From Eutypella sp. D-1 (lineage: Eukaryota > Ascomycota > Sordariomycetes > Xylariales > Diatrypaceae), in NCBI GenBank assembly GCA_023313575.1, contig JAJTTP010000006.1, forward strand, positions 2,170,001 to 2,234,000: a stretch of DNA of 64,000 bases, in the 5' to 3' direction. The stretch's first letter is position 1. Every line of letters begins with the position of its first letter. The notes beneath the pieces are model-generated. The model saw nothing but the letters and a program-made list of their open reading frames with translations. It ran no database searches and was not told where the DNA came from. Below, in pieces: positions 47,395 through 58,890 of this stretch. The translations under genes and the position numbers were made by a program.

Positions 47395-50300
47395 ATGATG
47401 GATGGTGGTAACACGGTATGTTTTGACATTTTCGCAGATTACGTAGAAGCATATCTTCTGATCAATCTGCCCCCTACGTCTCCTCTACGTCTCCGCTATG
47501 GAACTACCCCTATAGAACTAACTCGACGATTGATGATTGCAGCAGTCACAGACTGTTCGGCCGTCAGGCATTCGGCCGCCGTCGTCTTCATCCAGCCGAT
47601 TGCCTCAGTTCTCGGCCTCTTTATCTCAGAACCCGACAGGTCTTGGCCTGCAGGAAATGACTGATTCGCAAAGCAATGCAAGATCGCAACAATCCATGGT
47701 GCCGCAAGCCTCGGCCAGCCATAAGCGTGGACTATCGCACTCGACCACGCAACCTGAACCTAAGCGAAAGACATTAGCTGATCGAGCAGGGAATGATTTT
47801 GGTCGGTCCACTAACACCAATTCTACTGGTGGTGGTGGTGGTGGTGGTGGTTCCTTATCTACTTCTCGAGGACTTGTCAGGGGCTACTCCTTGAAAGACG
47901 CAGTAGGTTTCGCCTTGGTCCAGCCTGGCCTCATCAAATATATGCAACATACTAACTAGACTTTCAAGTCACAGACCAGATCCCATGCCCCCGCGGCCGG
48001 TACGGGACTGCCGACATCTCGACACATATCGAACAACAGCTATGGGGCCAGCGTTGGACCGGGGAATCGTCCCCCTTCCCGGTCACATGTGAGGACAAGA
48101 TCGAACACCAAGACCCCACGACCGGCGACTTCAATGGGCACAAGGGGTGAAAATAAACCTCAGCAGAACGGACAGAATGGTACGATGCTCCCACAACCAC
48201 AACCACAATACCGAGTCAGTAAGAGTGTAAGCTCTCTGCCTAAGAGGAGAGCGCGGAAATGCCATTCCGTGCAGGATTTGCCATTGGCCTGCGTACCTCT
48301 CACTGCATCAAGAGAAGCCTCTTTCTGCAGTCAATTTAATTCGCTTTCTATCAATGGGACAGTTCCCGACAGTCAAGAGCCTCAAGCGATCCTCCTGACA
48401 ACCCCAGTCACGCCAACGTCCAGTCTTTCTACATATTCCCGTACTAGTCTCCTCCCACCAACCGTCGATGTATGCAACCAAATGGGGGGGGCCAGGAACC
48501 AGGAACCGACACCCGCGGATCACTTTCATATCGGCCAAGTGGCCCCCAAAACACCCTCACATACAGAAATGAACATCCAGTTGCAGAAGGCCCATACTAG
48601 CATCAGGACCATTCTAACCCCAGCACGGGGGGGGTTCTCTTCACCAACGAAACCACCATTCCTCAGCAAGTATTCTAACGTGACTGGCTTTGTAGCTACG
48701 GATATCGATGAGCGTGTGGGGAAGTTGGACAACGAGTTCCAAAAGATCAAGGAGATGATGGACTCTGCTGCCATGGACAAGGATAGGTACATCGAGGAGC
48801 TTGGCATAGCCAGAAAAAGAGGTGCGTGTCGAAATCTCTCTTTGCCGAACGATACAACTCAACAAGAATTCCGGATGCTCACAATCCCTAGTGACCCAAC
48901 TCGAGGAAAAGAAAGTGCAGCTTCAGGACGATTTGGACGATACGCAGCGACAGTTACAGACTGCTACTCGTGAGATTCAGTATCTCAAGGATGATATCGA
49001 TAAGCAGAAAAGAAACCACGAAGATGAGTGCGAGCTGCTCAACCGCAAGCATACGAGAGAGCTTGATGAAGAGCGTCGGGTGATGTCTCTAGAGAGAGAG
49101 AAGCACCAGGATCTCCTGCAACAATTTGAGGAGAAATGTGGCCGGGATGCTGAAGCACAAAGGGAGCAGCTCGAGAGGGAGCTGGTCGACCTCCGGTCCC
49201 GCAACCGCAACCTACAGCAGGAGAAAGAGTTTGAAGTTCAGCGTCTTAATCTCCAATTGCAAGAACGTCAGCTAGAACTCAAAGCAGCCGACGAAGAACT
49301 TAGCAAAGCCAAGGACGCGATCGAAGAACACAACAATACGAACAAGCGCCTCAACGCCAAGATAAGACAGCTGGAGGAGAACACGAAGAACCTCCAGGAG
49401 GCCTACGGGTCAAGCAAGAACAAGAAGGATCACCAGATCGGGGATATGAGCCGACAATTACAGGAACTTTCCCGGCGAGCAGAGGCAGCTGAAAAGAGTG
49501 CGGACGAGGCCGAGAAGGCGAAGAAGAAGGCTATCGAATTGTCTAATGAAGAATTCGAGAAGTTCAAACAAATAATGAGGGAGAAACTGATCCGCGAGGA
49601 AGAGAGACGGCACAAGCTCTTCGAGCAGGTCCAAGACCTCAAAGGCAACATCAGAGTCATGTGTCGTATTCGGCCTACGGGCAATGGCCTCAACGAGGTT
49701 CCTGTTTCGTTCGAGTACCTCGAAAGCGAATATGACGAGGACAAGTTCGCTGGCGTCATCGTACCAACCGAAAAGGGCCACCCGCAGGAGGAAGGGAAAA
49801 AGGTCCCCGGGCGCTCCCCGCCCTTCAACTTCGAACGAATTTTCGATCCCAGCTGCACCAACGAAGATGTATTTGACGAGATTAGTCAGCTCGTTCAATC
49901 CGTCATGGACGGCAAGAGGGTGTGCATCTTTTGCTACGGTCAGACAGGCTCCGGGAAGACCTACACGATGAGTAACCAGGGCTCCGGGCATGAGAGTGGG
50001 GATAGCGACGAAGGCATCATTCCCAGGGCTAGGCAAATGATATTCGCCGAGATGGAGAGGCTAAGGGCCCTCGGCTGGGAATACACGGTCGAGGGAAGTT
50101 ACCTTGAGGTCTACAAGAATAAACTGTATGACCTTCTTGCGCCGCGAGACACGACGCCGCGGACCCTCGAGGTGAAGAAGGTGTCGGATGAGCTGGAGAT
50201 CAAGGACCACGACTTTACCCCTCTCAACACAGAAGAAGACCTTGAGTCGATGGTGAAGACGGCCGAGACGAACCGCCATGTTTCTGAAACGAACATGAAC

Positions 50301-50818
50301 CGCGCCTCGTCACGGTCCCACTCCATCCTAGTCCTCAAGGTACATGGCAAAAAGTCTCTGGGTGACGGGAAGTACAAATACCGAGAGGGAACGCTTAACC
50401 TGATCGACTTGGCCGGTTCGGAAAGCGTAGGCAGGTCCGGCGCGACAGGGGACGTCGCGGAAGAGGGCAGGCAAATCAATATGTCTCTGACCCATCTCGG
50501 TACGGTACTGAAGCAACTAGGCGAGGGAAGGAAGAAGGAGTCAGTTGACTTCACCAGCTACACCCTCACCCAGGTCCTTCGGCCTTCGTTGGGCGAGAAG
50601 TGCCGGACGCTCATGTTCGTCATGGTCAGCCCCCTCAAAGAAAACACCAAGGAGACCATTTCCAGTCTCAAGTTTGCAGAGAATGTAAGTCTCTCGGCCC
50701 TTACTTCACATCCCGCACAACATGGGACGTATAAGATGGGAGCTAACTATCGCAGGCCCAGAGAGTAAAACAAAACGGCGGAGGTCCGAAAACGGCAGGT
50801 CCGAAAAAGACCAGGTGA
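47395..50818 (+). CDS. klpA: Kinesin-14 (KlpA/Kar3 type) minus-end motor
   Basis: Five exons, 47395-47415, 47543-47902, 47969-48821, 48892-50684 and 50756-50818, give 1029 residues. The motor is C-terminal (about 655-1015), as in the Kar3/KlpA class, and is preceded by a long coiled coil (about 420-650) and a disordered basic tail expected to bind microtubules. Motor motifs: GQTGSGKTYTM near residue 760, NRASSRSHS and LIDLAGSES. Family members move to microtubule minus ends and act in spindle formation. The first exon is a 7-residue start (MMDGGNT) with GTATGT donor joining an in-frame exon that has no ATG of its own; this start is inferred. A Gly8 run is encoded by GGT repeats. Confidence 0.93.
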
Positions 50819-51335
50819 ATTCGTTAGCATATTGATATCCAATGGTGGCGGGGCTAGTAGCTCGTGTGAACTGGACTTTGTTTGGTTACCTGACTGTTTG
50901 AAGCCTTTCTCTGTGGCAATGTTGTTTCCTGTATCATTATTAGAGGTCAGGCGGTGTCCGACTCGGGAGTATGATGGCGTTTACAGGCATCAGAGGCAGG
51001 TTGACCACCAGCTGGGGTTAGGAGGTGGAGGGGCTGTCTTCTGCAATGGCCGGGGAGGGGATTATGACGTTATAATGTATATGCTTTGCATCCACTCTTT
51101 TGAGCTACATGCTACATTGCACAGTATATATATTCTCACCGTACTTCAAATGATCTATTTCGAGAAATCCCTTCTCGTCACTGGGTAGAACCGTGTAGGT
51201 GCTATTATGGAGGAAATGGTGCTGGCGGAGTCAGAATATGCTCGCATTCCTTCCGCATCAGCTACCAGGCTGCGAACTCCTTACAGATTCTCTATTGTCC
51301 GTCCGTCCCCTATTCTAAGCATCGATGGTGGTCTT
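50819..51335. other. Convergent intergenic region kinesin / cutinase
   Basis: 517 bp holding the 3' ends of both genes. No ORF, repeat or RNA gene noted. Confidence 0.35.
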
Positions 51336-52418
51336 CTAAGTTTCGGGGGGCGGTTGCACCGTGTCCTTCGTCCAGGGGTCCGTCGCATTCGCCTCCAGTA
51401 GCTTCATTGTCAGGAAGTTCACGGCGGTCGGAACCCATTTTGTGTAGTCGAGATGGATGGGAACAACAATTATCGAACCAGTGCAGAGAACATCCCCGAC
51501 GTTGCAAATGATGAGGGTTTTCTCCTGCGGGTAGCCCTTGATTCGGCCCGAGTCCTGCCACGCCTGCGTATCGCCGAAGGTCACCACACCAGCGATTCGG
51601 TCCTTGACGGCTTGTCCTAACTCTTCGATGGCGCGATGTGTCAGGGCAGCACCTTGGCTAGGTACAGTTTAAGCCTACTCAGCGAATTTGGCCCCGCTAC
51701 ACAGTAAAGTGACGGGCGAATGCTTACCTATATCCAGCCGCAATGATCTTGGAATTCGGACAGGAGGCGGCCGCGATCAGGGTCCGTTGCACTACAGAGG
51801 CGGTGTCAAACTTGGCATTCATTTCTTCCATTTCCATGACCTGAAGCCCGCTTACTGTCGCGTATGCCCCATATCGGTGCTCCCCCGGGGCAAAAGTTGC
51901 CATCTGGAAGGCCCCTAACCATGATTCGAAATTCAGTAACTTTTCGAAACCATTGAGTTTGAGTATGATTCTGTGGCTAGCTGTTGGGAGAGAATCAGGG
52001 AGTTGGAAGGTAAACGGCCACCAGCACACTTCGCAACGTGGCATTAGGTACACATCTCGCCTTGAACTCATAGTACTCACCAGTAATTGACGCCTTGTGT
52101 TGCGACATTCTTTACACCGAAGACGGTTTTAAGTCCATTGGACATTAGGGGCCCAACGGTGTTGCCCTGAGATGTAGATTATTAAAGTGTTTGAAGTTCA
52201 TACTCCGGTATAGAGGATGCTCGGTGGCGACTCACGAGATTTCCCGGCTCCAGCGTCGCCTTCGCAAATACAAATATGACGGGCGCCTGACAGCCATAAG
52301 TAAGAAACTCCTGTCCCCACCACCCGCCAGTCCATGACTGGCGGGCTTCGAGTGCCGTTGAACTGGCTAAGGCTATCGCCGCAAAAGTGGTGACTGTGAG
52401 GATATACCGAAGTATCAT
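51336..52418 (-). CDS. Secreted cutinase-family esterase
   Basis: Four exons, 52236-52418, 52081-52166, about 51728-51976 and 51336-51657, give about 279 residues. The catalytic Ser is in the spliced GYSQG (exon 3/4 junction), the Asp is in CNVGDVLC and the His in IPIHLDY-like context (VPIHLDY), the standard cutinase triad. Residues 1-24 look like a signal peptide (LTVTTFAAIALASS). Family members cut cutin, acetyl-xylan or other esters outside the cell. Exon 3 begins after a CAGCTAG acceptor; this was chosen to keep frame, and the region it adds between NY and GAYATVSGLQ is unusual, so that boundary is uncertain. Start at the ATG giving MILRYIL is preferred over the in-frame ATG at 52451. Confidence 0.82.
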
Positions 52419-54025
52419 GTTGTCCGAAGAGCCTCCACCGTCTGGTACCATGTGGTAAGAATCTATAGCACAGTATTGTAGTTGCGTGCCTGGGAGACCA
52501 GGACATCACGACTACTGGCGAGAAGGTCAAGGGGGTCCTTGCCGAGCACGAGCTAGCACTATGAAATATCACTGCCGTCAGAACTACTACAAGGAGAGGG
52601 GATATAGGAAGTGATAACTTCGTGCCCTAGTATTCGAGCCATCTCGTTTTTTTGAGTAAGCTATGGCGTATTCACGAATGGCGGGGTCATATTCATGGTT
52701 AAGACCTCCGGCTACGCTATTCTCAAGGGGCGGATACAATCCACAATAACATCATGATGGGAGAAGAGGGACGGCAGATGAACCTTCCTCTAGATAATAG
52801 GTGCCGGCAGAAGAGAGAATAGAATCTTTGGGGGGGGGGGAGGGTTGTGGGCCTGCTGCTGTTACCTGCTAAGGCCACCAACCCCTGTCGTCGCCTCCTT
52901 TTTCTTTACACCAATAAACCGCTCTTCCCGACACAGTGCAGCTCCTCACAACCCATCACAAGCCAACTCTATGCAATGCCTCCATTTTTATACGATCTAT
53001 GATCAAACAATGAAGAGCCCTTCGTAATGTGTCTTTTTTTATCCAGACATCCCGTCTAGTCGCAGTTGAGTTGTGGCAATGAGGTTGTTTTGAGATACTC
53101 TATCAGACCAACTCAGCCTGTACCGACATTTCTACGTGTGCACGAGCATCAACGAGTAAGTTGAACAGATGATGTATATCTCGGATACGGCGTGGTTTAT
53201 GGCTAAGATCCAGGTTGTGTTGCACCGGCATCGATTATTGGTTGACTCTGATTTAGCCACACGGCTGGCATGATGGGCGATAGGAGGAAGTGGTTCCGGA
53301 TAAGACTCCGTCCGGTTAATTAGACGATTAGGTCGTCACAGCCATTACATTATCCAGTACATTCCCCATTTTATTCATACTTTTCGCCAATTTGTGACAG
53401 ATATATCACAGGACACAAGCTTGGCGTCTCCTGGTAGATATTGCCTGGCTGACAGCCGCAAACCCGCCAGTTCTCATGGGTAGAGTATCACCGCCTTATG
53501 CCGCTACTAATCACAGTCTTCTCGGTGAGCGTAAATAGTCATGTGCACATATGTGGTCAGAGGAGATACTGGTCAACACCCAGCTATGTCTCAACTTCCT
53601 GTATGATTCGCTAATAAATACAATACGTACAAATTCCATCATCCATCATCCATCATCCATCCTCGCATTGCTTATCGTTTGTGTCTCACCGGATTGTAAA
53701 GCCACAATAACGCCAAACCATTACCCAACACAACTAATTGGGCAACCACTGTGGTAAGGATTTCCGCCAAGACACGAGTCCCGGACGGCTTAGCCGGCCG
53801 ATGGAAAAATGAAAATGAACTGGAATAAACATGATACCTATTGAATACACCCGAGGCCCTTTTTTGCTATCAACACCATATTGACAAATGAAACTAGAAC
53901 CCAATATTGCTACCCATTCCAAAGCCAAGTCGTAGCCGGGTATCACCTCGATTGATTCGAGTTGTCGACGTTTCCAGTAATAAGTAGATGACAGGACAGT
54001 AAGCCCGCATCATCCCACCATCGCA
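52419..54025. other. 1.6 kb intergenic region, cutinase / Zn2Cys6 regulator
   Basis: Contains the cutinase promoter and the regulator gene's 3' end. A CCATCATCCATCAT repeat occurs near 53637-53660. Moderately AT-rich. The small open frames lack family features. Confidence 0.4.
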
Positions 54026-56638
54026 CTACCTCATACCACCGCCATAATCCATTTCGTTGCTCATGGATCCTAGCCCAAGGGCATTCATAGGAGCATTCTC
54101 CGAGTTGGCACGTTGAAGGGCGTGGAAGTCGCCAACGGTCCTTGGTATCTGTGGGGGCTGATGTATTGCGAAGCTGTTAGTCCTTTGAGCGGGTGGGCGA
54201 TGTATGAGCCCGTTCATCATGTTCTGATTTACGTGACCGTACGCCTGGTTTTGGGCAAGCTTTTGTGAATGATTCACGCCCACCATTCCTTGTGGTTGTT
54301 GGGCGAGGCCGCGTCCTAAATTGTTGTGTATGCTGTGCTGGAGTTGGTTACTCATGCTCGGATTTTGTTCCATGCATTGTGAAGATATATTAGGATGCTG
54401 ATGCTGATGCTGACGCTGATGCTGGTGCTGGTGCTGATGATGCTGATGTTGATGTTGATGTTGATGCTGGTGCTGGTGCTGGTGCTGGTGCTGGTGCTGT
54501 GGTTGCTGATTCAAAGCCCCTTGGTTGGCGAGGGCGGGTTGTGAGCCCTGTCCCATAGAGTTTATCATGTCGGGAATTGAGTTGAAATCACCACCCATAT
54601 TTGGGTATTCTATGGTCGGAGACATGACAGCGGGTGAGCTGACCATTGGGAAAGGAGTGTTCATGTCAGGATTTGAGGGCGCCCCGCTAGAGCTACTGGA
54701 GTCGTTAACGATGTCTTCCATACGAGTCACGGGTCCAGGAGTGAAGGGTTCAGTCTTGAAGTCGGTGATCATGGGAGGTTGGGCCATGCCAGCGTTCCCG
54801 AATCCATCAAAGATATCAACGCTACAAGCATTGTCGGGCATCCGTTGCAAGATTGGATTGACGAGACGTGGTAGAATCTCATGGACTTTGTTTAGAAGCA
54901 GAGGCACGAAGTGATGTTCCCCATTGCGAATGGCGGAGAGTATTTGAAGAACAGAACGAAGCTGCTCGCGAGGGCCAACGGTAAAAATACTGCCCGACGA
55001 CGGCTGAGACACCAAAACATCGGTAAGACTGCATGTGAGTTCCAACAGTTTAGCGACCATCGGCACACCGAGGATCTCCGTACCCTGAGTGGAGAATTGG
55101 GACGTCAAGGACACGGCATCGCGGGACATGTCGACCTGATACTGGAAGGGGACCTGGTCTTCGCATTTCTGTGGCACACAGCCGTTCTGTATGTTCAGTT
55201 GCCAGACAATCGACTTCAGCCATTGTTTGCTAGTGCGCAGTTCGGACTGTTCTTGATCCTGGCCGTGCATATATGGGATTATCATTTCGGGAAGCTGTTT
55301 CTGCAGTGCGCTTAAGTACGAAGGAGAGCATTCCTCGCGCCTCCTGTTCCAAAGCGAAAGGAAGGTGTCGTCGAAATGCCTGAAAACGTTGACCAAGGAA
55401 ACGAAGTCTTCAAGTTGGTGCGCAAGGGGTTCGGTGGGGTCTTCGGCGATCGTCGGGGGGTTGATAGTAGGCTGGAGCGTGAGTGGTCTTCCGCGCTGCA
55501 GAGCGTAGCCCCTACGAGAAATAAAATGTCAGTATGACTAACGCCGTGTGCGGCGCCCGGTGTGCGGCCACGAGCACCTACGTAATACGTACCGCTCTGT
55601 AACAAACAACAACCAATATAAACGGCGCATGGTGGGACCCTGGAAATCCTCGCGTTGCGTATATGTCTCCTCCTTGGTCATGCCCATAATGTGGGCCAAG
55701 GTGGTAGCTTCGCGGAGATAGAACCAGGCTTTGTCGTGTAGTTCCATGGCATAGTGACAGCTAAAAAGAAGGTAGCTGGTACAGACGCTGCTCAAGGTGG
55801 GACAGTCGAGATATTCGTGGGCCTTTCGTACCCGTATGGCCTCTTCCATCAACAGGGTAGCGGAGACGATGTTGGCACCGGGGATGTGATCGAGGACGGG
55901 ATCGAGACCGGGCATGCTCATACCGGGCTGAAACATCATGAAAGCGCTCAGAGCGGCCATCAAGCAGTAAGTATCAATGTTCTGATCGATGAACATGAGT
56001 TCATGCTCCAGACGCTGGCGGTTGAGGATGGGCATGATAGTGTACATATTGGCGAAGAAAAAGTCGACGCTCTCCCTGGCCATCTCGGCGGTCATGAGGC
56101 CGGGAGTGGGGGTGAGAGACGGGCTACAGGGAGGATTGGGGATGCCATTGATCCTGTTCTGAACCTTGGCAGACAGACTGGTTTGTCGTTGGGTTTCGCG
56201 CAACTCGCTGATGACCTTGGCCCTGGAACCTTTAGGGCCTTTCTTCTGGGGAATCGCGTTATACGTGCATGTCAACTGGGCCGATGAGCAGTTTCGACAT
56301 GGGTTGATACCATCGCACTATAGGAGAGAAGGGGGGGAGAGAACAAGAATTAAGAGTTAGTAGTCTGGTTCGCACGAACGCGGGGGTCATGCTATGCCAC
56401 ATGATGCATGCCAGGTGGTGTATGCCACATAGTGCCAAATATCAAGGTTTTTTTGGTGTTTTTTTTTGGAATGAATAAATACCTTGACTTTCCTGCGATG
56501 GCAGGCGTCGCAAGCCCTATTTCAGATAAGTTAGACCATGATATATATACACACAGCCGACACAAGACAGACAACAAAAGGAAGGACACAAGAGAAGGGG
56601 GGGAGCGGGGGAGCATACCTCTTAACAGCAGTCGACAT
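54026..56638 (-). CDS. Zn2Cys6 transcription factor with Gln-His repeat
   Basis: Four exons, 56619-56638, 56483-56516, 55593-56317 and 54026-55511, give 754 residues. The Zn2Cys6 cluster is spread over the first three exons and has all six cysteines: C9, C12, C19, C25, C28, C35. A central domain with AMELHDKAWFYLREATTLAHIMGM and YWLLFVTERGYALQRGRPLTL belongs to the fungal-specific transcription factor family; the latter block is reminiscent of MAL-activator-type sugar regulators, though I would not name a target. C-terminal region is Gln/His/Asn rich with an alternating QH run of over 20 units near residues 616-657, then a Met/Gly-rich end. A nuclear DNA-binding regulator. Neighbouring cutinase and RNase T2 are possible but unproven targets. 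Confidence 0.9.
54394..54508. repeat. GCTGAT/GCTGGT hexanucleotide repeat in coding sequence
   Basis: About 19 six-base units encode the QH repeat of the Zn2Cys6 regulator on the minus strand. Point changes between units suggest an old repeat rather than a fresh expansion. Confidence 0.8.
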
Positions 56639-58315
56639 GGCTGAAGAGATCGTGTGATGCTATCGAGTTCTGCGATATCATATGAATAACCATATGAAGG
56701 CCGGGAAGAGCGCCTCACTACGTATATACCAACGTGCGAGAGCTAATTTATGCTCTTTTTCTCTTCTTTTTTTTTAAAAAAAAAAGGGGGGGGGGGGGAA
56801 CGCGCGCAAGAGTAGTTGAGAGATAATAGTGTAAATACGGTACCGATAGAATGGGCGTTATGAAGAAATCCGGAGGTAGAGGCCCAATTGAATCGGACAG
56901 AATTGGTTTAATCGGCCCGTTCACTGAGTGAAAGGCGGAGAGGAATAATTCATGGGGGGTGTATCCGGTGTTAACTGGTATATCTGGTATATCTGGTATG
57001 TCTGGTATGTCTGGTATATGTGAAATCGCGGGGGATGGGGATGGGGAAGATCCAAATCCGGGGTGCAATGACCGCGGATGACGGCAATGTCCGCAGCCGA
57101 GCGAGTACTATTCCCTTCTGTCTTTTATGAAGGATAATACTATGTTATCGTATAGATCGCTTCAAATCGTTGATTTTAAATACAGATATAATTCATATGT
57201 AGGAGTGAGTGCCTAGTTCATGAACTCTTCTTCAATGGACAATGAACAGTGAACAGTGGGCAATGGGCAATGGGCATTCTCCCAAAGAATTGAAATTTTG
57301 GAACATTAGAATATAGAACTAGAACATGTGAGGGATATCATTGAGAGGAAAGTTATTGAGGTGCTGTTGTCGTCGGTGTTGTTGTTGTTTGCTGTGATTG
57401 TTGTGATTGTGGTTCGTTAGTATGTGTAGAGAGAGACCTGGAGAAAAGCGACTGGAAGGGCCGAAGAAGAAGATCGGAAGCTGAACCTGGGGAGATGGGG
57501 AGGGGGGGGGGGAGGAGAGGGAGTGGATAACAAAATGAAAGGGAGAAAAGCGGGTGGGGTGGGTTGCAACGTAGGTTCTTAGAGGGCTTGTGTGGGGGGG
57601 GGGGGAGGGGGGCGTTTAGGAGGCAAGCCTTAAAAGGTTGCGGGCAACACCAGGCGCTCCTCCTGATTTGTCTGCAGAACAGGCTGAAAAAAATTAAATA
57701 GTAATAATAAAAACCTACCTACCAGGTACACAGTAGTAGGTACATGTAACCTACCAACCTAAGTACCTCTTAGAACTCCTAGAAGAGGACATGACTGTCT
57801 CTACCGAGTACCCAAGTCGGGTATGGGGTACGTATGTAACGGCAAGTTCGTGGCTGACAGGCGGAGTATAGCGGAGTATAACGCCTATTGGGGAATGTAA
57901 GGCGAGGTACGAAATTGTGCATGAGAAAAATCCACGAAGTCTACGAAATCCACGGACTTGGTAACTAGAAAGGGGCAAGCGCATCCGATTCATTCATTTA
58001 GTCCATTAAGCCCATCAAGCCCGTCAAGCCCATCATCTCTCCATTTGTCCATTCCGTCAGCCCGTCTACTAAGTATTTAAGTACATATGTACCTAGACAG
58101 CTAGGCCTACATATCTCTCGACTCGCGCTCAACCAAGTTAACTCATTAACTCATTTTGGAGGCCGAGAGGCGATTCCCAACTCGACTCAGGCTGTTGTCA
58201 GGTGTCAGACATACGATATAGAGCGATTTAGGTCTTTCGATTTAGGCCTTTCGATTTAGGTCTTTATTTTATCCGCTCCTCCCACTTGTTTAGTCCGCCC
58301 ATCCTAAAAAATAAA

Positions 58316-58360
58316 CAAAAAGAAAGAAAGAAAGAAAGAAAAGAAAAGAAAAGAAAAGAG
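58316..58360. repeat. AAAG/AAAAG purine microsatellite
   Basis: Nearly pure purine strand, AAAGAAAG changing to AAAAGAAAAG. Non-coding. Confidence 0.7.
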
Positions 58361-58848
58361 ATTTCTAGTTGATGAGTGATGCATTAGGTGCCTAGTAGGG
58401 TAAGTCCATACAAACTTATACATACTAAGGTCTATGGTCTATAGATTAACTACGAGGCAAAATCTACCGCAATAATAAAATTCTGCTCCGGACTAGTAGT
58501 AGTAAGCACCGAAAGCACCAGACTGGGTTACCTACCTATATGTAGGTACCTACCTAGGTAGGTATGTATGTACCGACCAGCTACCTACTACCTACCAAGA
58601 GGATACCCGGCTCGATATATATAGTTGAAATTGGTGCTGAATTACCCACCAATCAATTCTCGATTTTTACGCGGTATAGGGGGGCGCGGGGGGCTATAGC
58701 CTGGCCTGCTATTGAGTGCAGGTGCGTGCATTATATAATTAGAACAGAAGTACATACTGCCTACACACCAGGTAGGTACCTAGGTAGGTAGTAGGTATTT
58801 GAACTTAGATGGACTCACGTTCGGTTGCCTTCCTAAAAAATAACATAG

Positions 58849-58890
58849 AGACAGACAGACAGACAGACAGACAGAGAGAGAGAAAGAAAG
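58849..58890. repeat. ACAG/GAGA microsatellite
   Basis: About seven ACAG units pass into a GAGA and AAAG run. Non-coding. Confidence 0.75.

Noticed and set aside
47496..47820. Minus-strand ORFs opposite kinesin exon 2
   Set aside because: They are shadows of the kinesin exons, which have consistent splice phase and motor homology.
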